From Adiantum capillus-veneris (Eukaryota; Streptophyta; Polypodiopsida; Polypodiales; Pteridaceae), in contig CM043967.1 of the NCBI GenBank assembly GCA_014529385.2, positions 128,749,182 through 128,813,181 on the forward strand: a DNA stretch of 64,000 nucleotides, written 5' to 3'. Position 1 is the first letter of the stretch, and each line of letters begins with the position of its first letter. The position numbers and the translations under genes were made by a program. Below the pieces are notes generated by a model that saw nothing but the letters and a program-made list of their open reading frames with translations, was not told where the DNA came from and did no database searches. Shown in pieces: positions 19,060 to 29,899 of the stretch.

Positions 19060-19802
19060 GTGAGTGGTAGGAATCAAGAAGAGTTAGGCTTGTCTAACTT
19101 TCTAAAAGGATTCCAAGATGTGTTCATCGATGATATCCCTATGGACTTACCTCCAAAACAAGGGGATGATGACCATCGAATTGAGCTCCTATCAGGAAGC
19201 TCACTACCTAACAAACCTCCTTATCGAGTTTCCCAAGCTCAACAAGAGGATATCATGAGGCAAGTACAAGAATTGGTAGACAAAGGTATGGTGAGTCCTA
19301 GCTCCTCTCCCTTTTGTTCTCCAGTCCTTTTAATGCAAAAGAAAGATGGAACATACCGCATGGGTGTGGACTATTAGGCACTAAACCATATCACTATCAA
19401 AAACACATTTCTCGTATCCCGGATAGAAAATCTATTTGATAAACTACAAGGCTCTACCTACTTCAGTAAGATTTACCTTAAAAGTGGCTATCATCAAATA
19501 AGTATAGTGCAGGAAGATATCCTAAAGACCGCGTTTCATACAACGTTTCGTTTTTATGAATATCTAGTCATTCCTTTTGGCTTGACCAATGCACCCGCCA
19601 CATTCAATCCTTTGATGGAGAAAATATTAGACCCACCGCAAGTTCACTGGAGTGTTCTTTGATGATATCATCATCTACTCCAAGTCCTTGGAGGAACACA
19701 AGCATCATATCCAAGTGATTTTTCAAGCATTGAGGGAGAACAATGTTTTTCTCAACCAAAAGAAAAGAAATTTTTCCTTCAAGAGATTCAATACTTAGGT
19801 CA
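19060..19802 (+). pseudogene. Element B reverse transcriptase, 5' part
   Basis: Reads MDLPPKQGDDDHRIELL, NKPPYRVSQAQQEDIMRQVQEL and VLLMQKKDGTYRMGVDY, then a TAG at 19375-19377 where homologues have R or similar. It continues in frame through FDKLQGSTYFSKI and PFGLTNAPATF, then shifts frame near 19630. The active site FFDDIIIYS is read in the shifted frame at about 19657. The domain is cut by the solo LTR at the codons for GHII. Confidence 0.85.
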
Positions 19803-19807
19803 TATTA

Positions 19808-21398
19808 TGTCATAATAATCAATATCTAATTCTCCTAAATGATTTTCTCATATTAAACTGATCATTTAATGTGGGGAAGTGCCAAGGGAGAAAAAGCTAG
19901 AATATTGGTTAAGCTAGCAGACCGGCCACAGTAGGGATCCAAAGGAGGGAAAATAGGGATCCAAAGGGGGGGCCATCTGCAAAAGATCCATGTGAAACAA
20001 TGGGCCAAAAAGACCCTAAGGTTCAGCCCATTAAGACTTCCAAAATGCTAAGGTTCCAAAATTCAAAGGTTGTGTCCAAAGGTCAACCCTAGGGAAAATT
20101 GGATGCTTAGTGTGTGCCCTAAAAAGTCTTTGCACATCCCTACATGGGAGGGGGCGAGCCCCAAAGCTAGGGGATGAGAGAGAAAGCCAGACACACACAC
20201 ACAGGCTCCCTTTACACAAAGGGAATGAGGGACACATGTCAGCTCCCTAGGCCAGATGCCCACAAGGTGTGCCCAATTCCTATTGGAAGACCCTTGAAGT
20301 GGACCAATGAGAATTAAGCTAGAGTAAATCTAGTTTAATTAATTTAAAAACATTTAATAAAAGAAACCAATGAGAATTAAGTCTCCTAGAAGACTATTGG
20401 GCAGTCTCCCAAGGGGTCCAATGAGCATTCAGGAGCCCCATGGCTTGCCTGATTCCTATTGGCCAGGAGGCAAAGGGGTCCAATGAGAGTTTAGTTTAAT
20501 TATTTAATTACCTGAAACTCTCACAAAAAGGGAAAGGGGGACACATGTCAGAAGGCTATCACTTATGCTGCTTAATTCCTATTGGCTTGACCTGGGGAGG
20601 TCCAATGAGGCAAAAGCTAGACCTATTTAGCAGCTAGGGCTCGCCCAAGAGAGAGGGGGGGCTGATTTTTGCTTGGCATTGACACACACACACTCACACT
20701 TGACCATGTGTGAAGGAAGAATACTCTATCTCCTCCCAAGCTTTAATGGAGAGCTCATCACCTACTCCAAGCTTGTGAGATAGAAGCCTACATCAACACT
20801 CTCTTGGCATGTGGATGCAAATCCAACCAAGAGCCAAGCTTCAATGCATGCTCATCTTCTCTACCAAGCTAATTACTAAGCTAAGCTATGATAATATGAG
20901 TGATTATGTGAGGAGATGTACATCTTTCTCGTAAGATACTTCTTTTTCCTCTCAATCTACTCTCATACCCTGCTAGCTCTCACCATCTTCGAAGGTGTGT
21001 GAGGTCTTGGGTCTGAGAACGGGGATAATTCAAGTTGTGTTTGATTAAGTGTTTTGCTTGGTGTATGAAGCTTCCATCTTCATTGCACTAGTTAGTCTTG
21101 AAGGAACACAAAGAATTGTATTGTACAATGTCTCTCTTGATGGGAGAAACCATAATACAAAGCCTTTTGGAGGGGGGACCGGCTCCATGCAAATCCGGTC
21201 CTCAACTGTTGTCAATAGCTTAATATCTCTCTCTTTTGAAAGTATTGTCGATGCTATCTAACTAGGTGTTATGCTTTTTGTTGCTCTCTCCACCCAAGCA
21301 CTCTTGTAATTCTCATTAGGAATCTATTCTAATGAAATGCCCACTATATTCATGCTAATTTCCGCTACACATAAGATTTTAGGCCATTAAATGTTACA
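19808..21398 (+). mobile_element. Solo LTR of the element-C subfamily inside element B RT
   Basis: A 1591-bp sequence from TGTCATAATAATC to GTTACA. It is flanked by a perfect 5-bp duplication TATTA (19803-19807 and 21399-21403). Removing it restores the RT codons across the junction. Its end is closer to the LTR of element C (63079 onwards) than to that of B, so a sister-subfamily element inserted here and later lost its interior by LTR-LTR recombination. It carries paired CCAAT/ATTGG boxes at 20276-20609. Confidence 0.93.
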
Positions 21399-22060
21399 TA
21401 TTATCTCTAGAGATGGTATCCGTATGGATCCATCGAAGTCAGAGGTAATAAAAACATGGCCTAATCCAAGGAATCTACATGAGCTAAGAAGATTTATTGG
21501 TATGTGTGCATACTATAGATGCTTCATAGAAAAATTTTCTCAAATAGCAGGACAATTACATGACTTAACAAAGAAGAATGTTAAGTATTCATGGACTGGT
21601 AAGGAGCAAAAAGAAGCTCAAAGAGAATCTTACCTCCTGTCAATTAGTTCTCATGTTTCTGGATCTCTCAAAACCATTTGAGGTCCAATGTGATGCTTGT
21701 GGTGATTGCCTTGGAGCAGTCTTGCTTCAAGAAGGGCATGCCATAGCATATGAGAGTCGAAGACTCAATACGGATGAATAGGTCTTGGGAGTTTATGAGA
21801 AAGAGCTTTTAGCTATTCTACATGCCCTAGACACATGGAAGCACTATCTATTGGGGACTCCATTCACTTTACGAGCAAACTATGAAAGTCTCAAGTACTT
21901 CATGATGCAAACAAAGATTTCCGACAAACAAATGAGGTGGGCAGATTTTCTTTCGCAATTTAATTTCCACATTGCTCACATTGCTGGTAAGCACAATCAA
22001 GTGGCTGATGCACTTTCACGACGACCAAAAGTTAATGATGTGTCTATAGCAACTCACAAT
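21399..22060 (+). pseudogene. Element B RT end and RNase H
   Basis: Resumes SRDGIRMDPSKSEVIKTWPNPRNLHELRRFIGM. The RNase H has FEVQCDACGDCLGAVLLQ, YEKELLAILHALDTWKHYLLG and HIAGKHNQVADALSRRP. A frameshift lies near 21600 and a TAG at 21779. The family degrades the RNA of RNA/DNA hybrids during reverse transcription. Confidence 0.85.
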
Positions 22061-22089
22061 GATCTATCTTCTTTGATAGATGAGTATGC

Positions 22090-22955
22090 TACTGACCCAT
22101 GTATGATCTATCTTCTTTCATGTATAAATCCCATGCTCATCCATATGTGGGGCATGGAGGCATTCAACCTACTCTGCCAAGAGTACATACGTACTTTTAC
22201 TTTTATTGGCCTACCATGAATGTGGACATACAAGAGTATGTTTCCAATTGTGTGGTATGCCAAAAGACCAAGTATGATAGAGGGAAGCAACCTAGATTAC
22301 TCCAGCCATTTCCAATCGCTAATTCACTATGGGAGTATATCCATGGATTTTATCTTTGGATTACCCAAGTCTATCCATGGGAATATGGGAATATGGACAA
22401 TAGTCAATATGTTTAGCAAGCAAGCACACTTTATCCTTGTCAACAAGACTATTAAGGCACACCAACTGGAAACTCTTTTCATATCCCAGATTTTTAAACA
22501 CCATGGATTACCAACATCCATCGTGTCAGATAGAAATCCTAGAATGACCAGTAATTTATGGAAAGGTCTCTTCAAAAATTTAGGTACAAGATTGAATTTC
22601 TCTTCGGCCTATACCCACAAATAGATGGCCAAAGTGAGATAGTCAATCTTATGATTCTTGAGCTACTAAGACCTATGTTACAGAAGTAGATCAATGCTCA
22701 CAATGGGAAAAATACTTACCTCTTGTAGAGTATGCGTATAGTATCACTATTCATACTTCTACGGGAAAAGCACCTTTTGAAATCATAGAGGGAAGACCTA
22801 AAAGTCCCTTGCTACTTAAAGTACATGGAAAGATTGCTTCTGATGATTATAGTCATGACTTGCCAAGCATCTTCTTAAAATATTAAGGAGGCTATATCCA
22901 TCTCTCAACTAAGGCAAAAAGCTTCTGCTGACAAGCATAAAAGGGCCTTAACCTT
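22090..22955 (+). pseudogene. Element B integrase
   Basis: Zinc region HPYVGHGGIQPT...CVVCQKTK, then MDFIFGLPKS (first D) and TSIVSDRNPRMTS (second D). The third acidic residue is read in a shifted frame as DGQSEIVN near 22630. Several frameshifts and stops break it. The C-terminal end, and any chromodomain, is missing: the sequence passes directly into the interior of the 3' LTR at about 22960. Confidence 0.85.
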
Positions 22956-22963
22956 TAAAAGAG

Positions 22964-23677
22964 GGGGGGTATACTCTCCCACACACATACACACACACAC
23001 ACACATTCTCTTATCGTGTGGAGTAAAAAATGCAAGAGCTCCATCTCCTTCTCCAAGTTTGTTGAGAAGTGCAGAGCCTACACCAACACTCTTGGCTATG
23101 AAATGCAAATCCAACCAGAACCATGCTTCAATGCTTAAGATTTCCATATTCTTCATCTTCATTACTATGCTATTATGCTATGTTAAGCAAGAAAAGTGAT
23201 GATAAGTGAGGAACTATTTCTTTATCCTATGGAATGTTTCTTCTTCCTCTTCCCTACCCTCATTCCCTACTAGCTCTCTCCACCTTCGAAGGTGTTTGAG
23301 GCCTTGGTACTGAGGCTTGGGATAGTTAATGCTTTTTGCAAAGTTTATATTAAGCTCGTGATGCATGAAGATTTCCATCTTCATGAACACAAATATTGTA
23401 TTGTAACAAAGTCTCCCTTGATGGGAGAATCTATAATACAAACGCCTTTTGGAGAGGGGACTGGCTCCAAGTAAATCCGGTCCTCATCTATTGTCATGTT
23501 CTCTAATACTCTCTCTCTTGCAAAAGTATTTTCATGCCAAGTTAATTAGGTACTATGTTTATGTTGCTACAATCAATTAAGTTCACCCTCCAAGTTCTCA
23601 AAGTAATCTCACAAAAATGCTCGCTCTAATTCTCTTAATTCCGCTATTCTCAAAGTTCATAGGCCATTTCTATTACA
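22964..23677 (+). repeat. Truncated 3' LTR of element B
   Basis: Matches the last 700 bp of the 5' LTR (from about 12336 to 13037), from GGGTATACTCTCCCACAC to CATTTCTATTACA. The first 830 bp or so of the LTR, the PPT and the end of pol are deleted. The 5' edge lies next to the position of the GA tract in the intact LTR. Confidence 0.85.
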
Positions 23678-24600
23678 TCACAAATTTATTAATATGCCTC
23701 ATTATTATGCATGATAAGAGGTAAAACCTGATAGAACTAACCAAAAAAGAAACATTTGCACAAAAAACACAATTTATACAGTATACATTCTAATCATCTT
23801 ACACCTTGTGATCTTGCAATTGGCTGCTACTGCCCCCTTCTCATTCAGAGTTGTCCCAGTCAACATAGGTTTGTGCAATGTGCATGGGCACGGACACCGT
23901 GTCTATGAAAGGCCGTGTAATGTGGCCTTACTATGCCAATGGAAGAGATGCATGGGGTAATAATATGTTGTGTAATATGTGGTTACTAGAGTGACTTTTC
24001 AACAGATTTTATTGACGAGGATCCATCTATACTCCATGGTCTAAACAAAAGGAGTTGAAGATGGCACGCACATTATTTGATTGTTGATTTGTTGAGTACA
24101 CCAACTTGATTTTTGTTGATTTGATGTGTTTGGGTATCCACTTGTAATTTATTCGTGGAGGCTATTGAGTTGGTTTCTTTGGTCTCCATTTCTAGGTTAT
24201 CTTTGTATGTTGAGGTTGGTTGGACTCTTTGTGATTCGGCATCCATTGATAGTTGGGTTGGCTTGTTGGAGGTTGTTATTGTTGTTTGGGTTTTCATTTC
24301 CAAGGATAACTATGTTGATGTTATGGAGATTTTGTTGTTGGGTAATGCTACCTAGTCTGGAATCCCATCGTTGGTGTGGTTGTTGGCATGGTATCCATAT
24401 CTGTTTAGGCTTATTTTCCATGATGGATTTTTTTCACCCATACCTATTTTATGGCTTGTCTGCTAAAATTTTGTGTAGGCTCAGTTTAGGCTTCATTACT
24501 AATTATCATCCGTAACTATGGGCTCTACTTTCTAGATGTGATTGCTTTGTGCCAAAGGAGTGACATAAGAGGTTCTCTTAAGTTTGAACCTTGAAGTATT
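23678..24600. other. Unassigned stretch without a recognisable gene
   Basis: AT- and T/G-rich DNA between the end of element B and the orphan protease ORF. Short ORFs on both strands are low-complexity (Asn/Gln/Thr-rich on the minus strand) and I cannot assign them. It could be the 5' part of the orphan element. Confidence 0.4.
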
Positions 24601-24609
24601 TTCTTGCAG

Positions 24610-25619
24610 GAGAAGGAACTGGTCAACAACCAAGGCTTCTACAAAGACCAAATGGACCAAGACCACCTCCACAAGGGGTAGAAGGAGTTCCACCTTTGCT
24701 AGATCCAAGTGTGCATGTGGTAGAGGTGACAAATTCAAATGAGGTTGACATGGAAGCAAATGGCATTAAGTGTGGCCGAGGAAAAGGTAAAGAGAAAGAA
24801 GGTGTCACATCACAGAGTGACCATGGACGAGGCAAGAAGGCAAAGGAGACCAAGGAAGCTAAGATTACTCAACGTCGTATCAATCTCCAAGACTTCCCTC
24901 TTGGACATGCTATGGCTCCATACAACCTGTTGGAAGACATGCGAGGTAAGGGTCATGATATTTCATCGCCTCAATTCCTTGCATTATGTCCACAAGTTAT
25001 AAGGGATTTAACAAAGGCAGTTAGCACTAGGTTAAAGTTAAAAGAGAGTGTGCCTGTTGTAAAAATTTCACATGTTGAAATGAATGAGGATATTACACAT
25101 GTGCTATATTGTTACATCAAAGGAAGATTGGTTAGGAAAGGTCTAGTGGATGGGGGTGCACAAATTTGCATCATGACAAAGGGACTCATGCAAAGACTAG
25201 GCATGCACATCCATGAGACACCTGAAATCAAAGTGAAGATGGCAAACAATAGCAAAGCTAGGTGTGTAGGCATTTGTAAAAATGTTTTTGTAGAGGCCTT
25301 TGGCATTAAGAAGGCAGTGGATTTCTATGTCATGTCTACCAAAGGAAATGGTTACCCATTTATCCTAGAAAGACCATTGCTAATGAAAATGCGAGCTTCG
25401 CAGGATTGGGACAGTGGAAAGCTAATTTGCAGGAATGACAATCATAAGAAGGTTGTCTTTGACATGAAGGAGCAACGCCAAGAGGAGCTCACTGAAGAAT
25501 CATCTCAAAGTGAGACGGAAGAAGATTGGACCGATAACACTTCAGAAGAAGAACCTGACATGAAATTGATGTGGGCATTGATGAACATCGATGTTGATGA
25601 AAAAATTTTCTTGACCTAA
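24610..25619 (+). pseudogene. Orphan gag-pol fragment with a retropepsin-like domain
   Basis: An open frame of about 336 codons with no ATG near its start. TATTTTCTTGCAG at 24597-24609 has the form of a 3' splice site. The basic N-terminus (GRGKGKEKEG, GRGKKAKETKEAK) leads to a retropepsin-like domain: KGLVDGGAQICIMTKGLM with DGGA at about 25149-25160, KVKMANNSKARCVGI, PFILERPLLMKMRASQDWDSGKL. An acidic tail ends in a stop. It resembles the protease of element F and, less closely, of A1. No RT follows on this strand; the probable LTR of E abuts it. Confidence 0.6.
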
Positions 25620-26318
25620 ACTGACCATCTTGCCCTGGTTTGCAGATTTTCTCTCTATCTAATTGGTCGTTAAGGGTACATCTGGAATCTTCATGTATGT
25701 AGAGTACTTCATGGAGTTGACTCTCGCTCCAATGTCTACAAGTGCTCACTATGTCTGAAATGAGTTGGATGTATTTAGAGGGCTATTCCAGGTCGGTACT
25801 TAGAGCTAAAGATGTTAGATTCAAAGATTTGATGATTACTGAAATGAGCTGATGTGCCTAGAGGGCTATTCCAGGTTGGTACTTAGAACTAAAGATGTCA
25901 AATTCAGAGATTTGATGATTACTGGAAAACACGACTGAAACTAAAATTAAAAACACCAGAAGCAAAAGGTGAAATAGTGGAACTGAAATACAAGACACTG
26001 TTAAGGAAACTAAAACTGGGATTGTATTTCAAATATGCAGAGTACACTGAAGCATTTAATATTCTAGAAGTTGGCTTTGTGATAAAAGAAGAGAGAGAGC
26101 GCATCAAAATGATTACAAGAGCACAAGTAGCTTTGAACATAGACTAGTGTAGATTCTAAAGAGTCAAAAGATATACAAAATGAGTAATGGATCCTATTTA
26201 TAGGCTGTTGGACTTTTTGACTGTGCACTATCAATGTCTCTGGTAACTCATTGGTTATTGCTTCTAGGAACTTACTTAACCTACGAGTCCCACTTGGGGT
26301 TGGTTCCTGCCTTCTACA
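25620..26318 (-). repeat. Probable 3' LTR of element E, lower edge uncertain
   Basis: On the minus strand, a purine tract (26319-26335) is followed by TGTAGAAGG at 26318. A TATA-like CCTATAAATAGG (26194-26205) lies about 115 bp downstream. No second copy is in the window, so this rests on the PPT, TATA and position after the E 3' ORF. A tandem duplication lies inside it. Confidence 0.4.
25756..25922. repeat. 84-bp direct tandem duplication
   Basis: 25756-25839 and 25840-25922 are about 90% identical (shared words GAGGGCTATTCCAGG, GATTTGATGATTAC), with one base missing in the second unit. Confidence 0.9.
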
Positions 26319-26399
26319 TTCCTCCTCTCCTTTCTTAAATTTTTCTATACACCAAAATTTCTAGTAGACAATTTTGAGAGTGTTTTCCAATAGTCTAGT

Positions 26400-29300
26400 G
26401 ACGGTGTCAATAAGGTTTCTCATTGGTTGTTTCTTCTTTTGTATTTGGACAGCCATATCTCTTATGTCCGCATAGTACTCCAAAAGTTCCGGTTGTAGAA
26501 AGACAATCATTGTCTTATACCACGCATCTCAAATTTCTTTAATCACCTCCTTGTCATCACCCTCCACTTGAACAATAGAGGATTCCTCACTCACCAATGA
26601 ACCTTCTTCTTGTCAGGTGCCTTCTTCCTCTTAGATGGCCCTTGGGATGCTTCAAAAGTAGTGGGTCCAACATTTACCTTTTGAATCAGTTTGATTAGTG
26701 CCTCTTGCTCCAACTGGTCCTTTCTAACTGTTGTCATTTCAACTTCATAGGGTGTTAGTGCATCACAAGTCTTTGTGTTGGCATCGTATAAGGGTACGTC
26801 TGCTTGGCAGACAAGTTCTGGCCAGCTTGTGACAATAAGAGGACGTATCCATCCATCCCCAAGGTAGTGGCAGGTTACTCTTGATGCAGGTCTCAAAAAA
26901 AATCTCAGCCATTTCTCCGAAATTGTGGTTCAAAACTCGCCTTACTAGCCAATTCCATCTCTAGAATTTTATAGGCATCAATTGTCACTTATAACAACTT
27001 ATTTGTAATACGAATGAGCCGATTGATCTGAATTTTCCACTGGCCCATTAATAACTAAAATCTAGATAGCTCCTCCCTTAGCTCACTGGCCATGGTCTTG
27101 TGATGTGCATCTTGTACTACTCTACTCCATGCTAGCCATTCTACCCTTGCCTCTTCATACCATGTTTGAAGCCCATCTGCTATCTCCAAATATTTGTTTT
27201 GATTTGTTGGCTCCATGTGAGTTGGAAAGAGAGCTAGAAAGAATCGAGGGAGTTCATCTTCCTTAACTAGAATGGCATAAAGTAAAGATGGAGCATCAAG
27301 GACAAAATCTAAGAAGTTTAGAACTATTTGATCTTCCGGTTGCATCATTTTCCTTGTAAGTCAAACCAGGTGAAAGAGACGCTTGAGCCGTGTTTCCTGT
27401 TCTCTAAGCGACATCTTGGTCTAAAGTCCTCTGTTGTTGCATCTGATCTCCATACACTGGTATGTGGGCTTGTTGCCTAGGAGTGTTTCCACTTGAAGTC
27501 CTAGTGACCTAAGATCTTCTGTGGTTAATTATATAAATTTGATATGTATTCCTATATCATTGCCAGTGGAGTCCCACTCTAGAATCCTTTCCAACACTTG
27601 AACACATGGAGGGTGAGCTAGTAGTTTAACAAATTGTCTAGTCATGAAACTAAGTGAATTTGGGTCTGCCACCATGCGTTAGAGCATCTCAAATCACTCT
27701 AGATTGTTAGGAAATATGATGTAGCTAAGTAGATAATTGAGTATATTACTTAATGCAGAGAGATAAATTTCACACACAAGAGATTATAGAGTAGAGAGAG
27801 AGAGAGAGAGAGAGAGAGTACACACAGTATACGTGGTTCACCCAATGTGGGCTACATCCATGGGAAAGCAGCCACTTAATGGCTTTAGTACTTCAAACAA
27901 GAAGTAGGTTACAAAGGGATTATACCCTTAATAGAGCTCCCACTTGCTTCACTCTCACCACCTCACACCCACCTTGTTGCATCAATTTCACACTATGAAA
28001 CATGTGTAGAAATGGCCTCCTTTTAATTATAGGCCAAAAGGGCTGCCCTCTCTTACAAGAGGCAGCCATGTGTAGCCGCCCTTGTGTAGATAAGTCCAAA
28101 TCGGACCCTCCAATCCGCCCGTGTGTGGCTGCCCTTGAGAAGAAAAGTCCGCTTATGAGTTTCGCCACCAGCCATTGACTTCCGACCACTGGCCAACCGA
28201 CCGGTAGTTTTTTGACTACTTTCCGGCCGCCATCCGGCCATAGCATTCCGACAAAGCCTGGTCGTGAAAATTTTGGTTTTCACTGAGTGATTTTATTTTT
28301 TGGTGAGTTATTTTTTTTCACGCACAATGGCTTCTCCTCATATTTTACCACGAAAGTTTAAGAGGGGTAAATCACGCTCCATACTTAACATAGATCTCAA
28401 TACACTACATCATCATCCAAAAATTGGTCAATTTCAAAATCAAAATCAATAATGATTAGAACAACTTTCCCTTTATTCAAAGTTGAATCCACTTGGTCTT
28501 GTTGTCCCTCAGTTTGTTGTTGTGAATTTGGATGGTCTCTTACTAGTGGTTCATGTTGTTTTGTAGGGTTTCTTGTTGTTTGATTTGGAGGTAAATTCCC
28601 TGTTGATGTGCCCCCAGTGGATGCTCCAGTGTTAGGCCCACTCTGGTGTTTTTGATCTTGATCCTATTTTGTGTCATCCTCTTCCTCATAATAGATTCAT
28701 TGGCCAGTGTGGTAGTGTATTGTCTTGCTTTTTCTCTGAGTTCTGCCTGGACTGTCTCAATGAAAGTTTCAAGATCAGATACATTAAGAGTTAAATCCCC
28801 ATTCTGATCCACAATCTGCACTAAATTGTGGTAGATGTATTTTTGGCATATGGCATCCTTTGTTACTTGACGTGTATTGAGCAATCCCTAAAAATTTGAT
28901 CTTCTAGATTATAAAAGTGTCTGATAGTGATCAACATCCCTTAGAGCATCTTCCTTTGATTTGAGAATAGTCCTATTTTCCCGGAGAAGGTTGTGGATTT
29001 TCTTTTCTAGTGCTTCCTTCTCTTTTGTGTTGTTGTTCTTGTATCTGAATAGCCAAGTCTTTGGCTACCCAACTTGTCTTCTCCTCCCTTAGTTTCTTTA
29101 GCTCCTCCTGAGCATGTTGAAGTTCTAGTTGCAGTGTTACATTTGTATTGGAACTGAAGGTTTGAGCTTCCATCATTTGTTCAATATCATTGACTATCGT
29201 ATTTTTAGCTTGATTGAATTGCTCTCGTACAACCTTGAGTGGTTACCTTTGAATCTATGTTGTCCATTTTCTAAGCTGACACTGGAAATGGATATGGAAA
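26400..29300 (-). pseudogene. E post-integrase ORF region (coiled coil), broken
   Basis: Pieces on the minus strand include a coiled-coil stretch (LELQHAQEELKKLREEKTSWVAKDLAIQIQ...), a helical segment (SDLETFIETVQAELREKARQYTT), then LNFLDFVLDAPSLLYAILVKEDELPRFFLALF and a KRKKAPDKKK tail. It lies downstream of INT, the env position. I recognise no envelope, movement or capsid domain. The solo LTR at 27705-28390 splits it. It may be an accessory ORF of this lineage or a fused gag of another element. Confidence 0.4.
27705..28390. mobile_element. Solo LTR, 686 bp, in element E
   Basis: Begins TGTTAGGAAATATG and ends TACTTAACA, with a perfect 5-bp duplication TAGAT at 27700-27704 and 28391-28395. 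It contains a short GA tract (27795-27820) and the words TACGTGGTTCACC and GGGCTACATCCA, which I know from plant LTRs. The interior has been lost by LTR recombination. On the plus strand it runs TG to CA; the true orientation is probably plus. Confidence 0.88.
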
Positions 29301-29899
29301 ATTAGATTTGTCTGGTTTCATTATCACTAGTCTTCCATTAAGAGGTACTGTCTGCAACCTCTACAATTGATCTAGCTTAACAATGGCCATGCTATTGGCA
29401 TGAATGCTCCATTAGTTGTCCGCCCTTGGTCTCTACACTCTAGTTGTGACATGTCAAACATGCATTGGCTTGTCCGGTTAATCATTCCTAGAGAGATTCA
29501 CTTTTAGATTTGGTTCATTCTCCACTTTTAGATGGCTGGGATTTTAAATGGTTGTTTGGTCTAGACTCGACTAGTTGGGTGACTGGTGCAGGTTCCCACA
29601 CTGAATTGATCGAATCACTCACTATTATTGATACTGGTTACCTCATTGAGATGACATATAACAAGTCGAGTAGTTCCTCTTTCGGTTGTGAACGTGGTTT
29701 TGATTCTAGGTCTAGAACACCTTTTGTTCTTAATTAATAGGGCTTGATCTTAGCCTCGTTGTACACTCTTGGCAACAGTAGACCAGATAAATCTTTGAGT
29801 CTCATTGTTCAATTTGAAAAAACCCAATCCACCTCATAGGGTCCTAACCATGCTATTTTCAGATTGAGTTTATTTGGTCCCTGTTTGGACTGGTAAAGT

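Larger units (their letters stand above)
11504..23677 (+). mobile_element. Element B: chromovirus-like Ty3/gypsy element with nested insertions
   Basis: A 5' LTR, iMet-type PBS, gag, protease (DPGST), RT, RNase H, integrase and a truncated 3' LTR lie in order on the plus strand. The direct flanks are TCAAA (11499-11503) and TCACA (23678-23682), a five-base target duplication with one change. Two later insertions split it: 14088-17781 in gag and a solo LTR at 19808-21398 in RT. RT, RNase H and INT carry frameshifts and stops, so the element is dead. The integrase motif LLQPFPIANSLWE and the iMet PBS point to a chromovirus; no chromodomain remains because INT is fused by deletion to the LTR. 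Confidence 0.85.

Noticed and set aside
26400-29300. Endogenous pararetrovirus (caulimovirid) origin of the coiled-coil ORFs
   Set aside because: The adjacent pol has an integrase and gypsy order, and no movement-protein or coat zinc-finger motif was seen.
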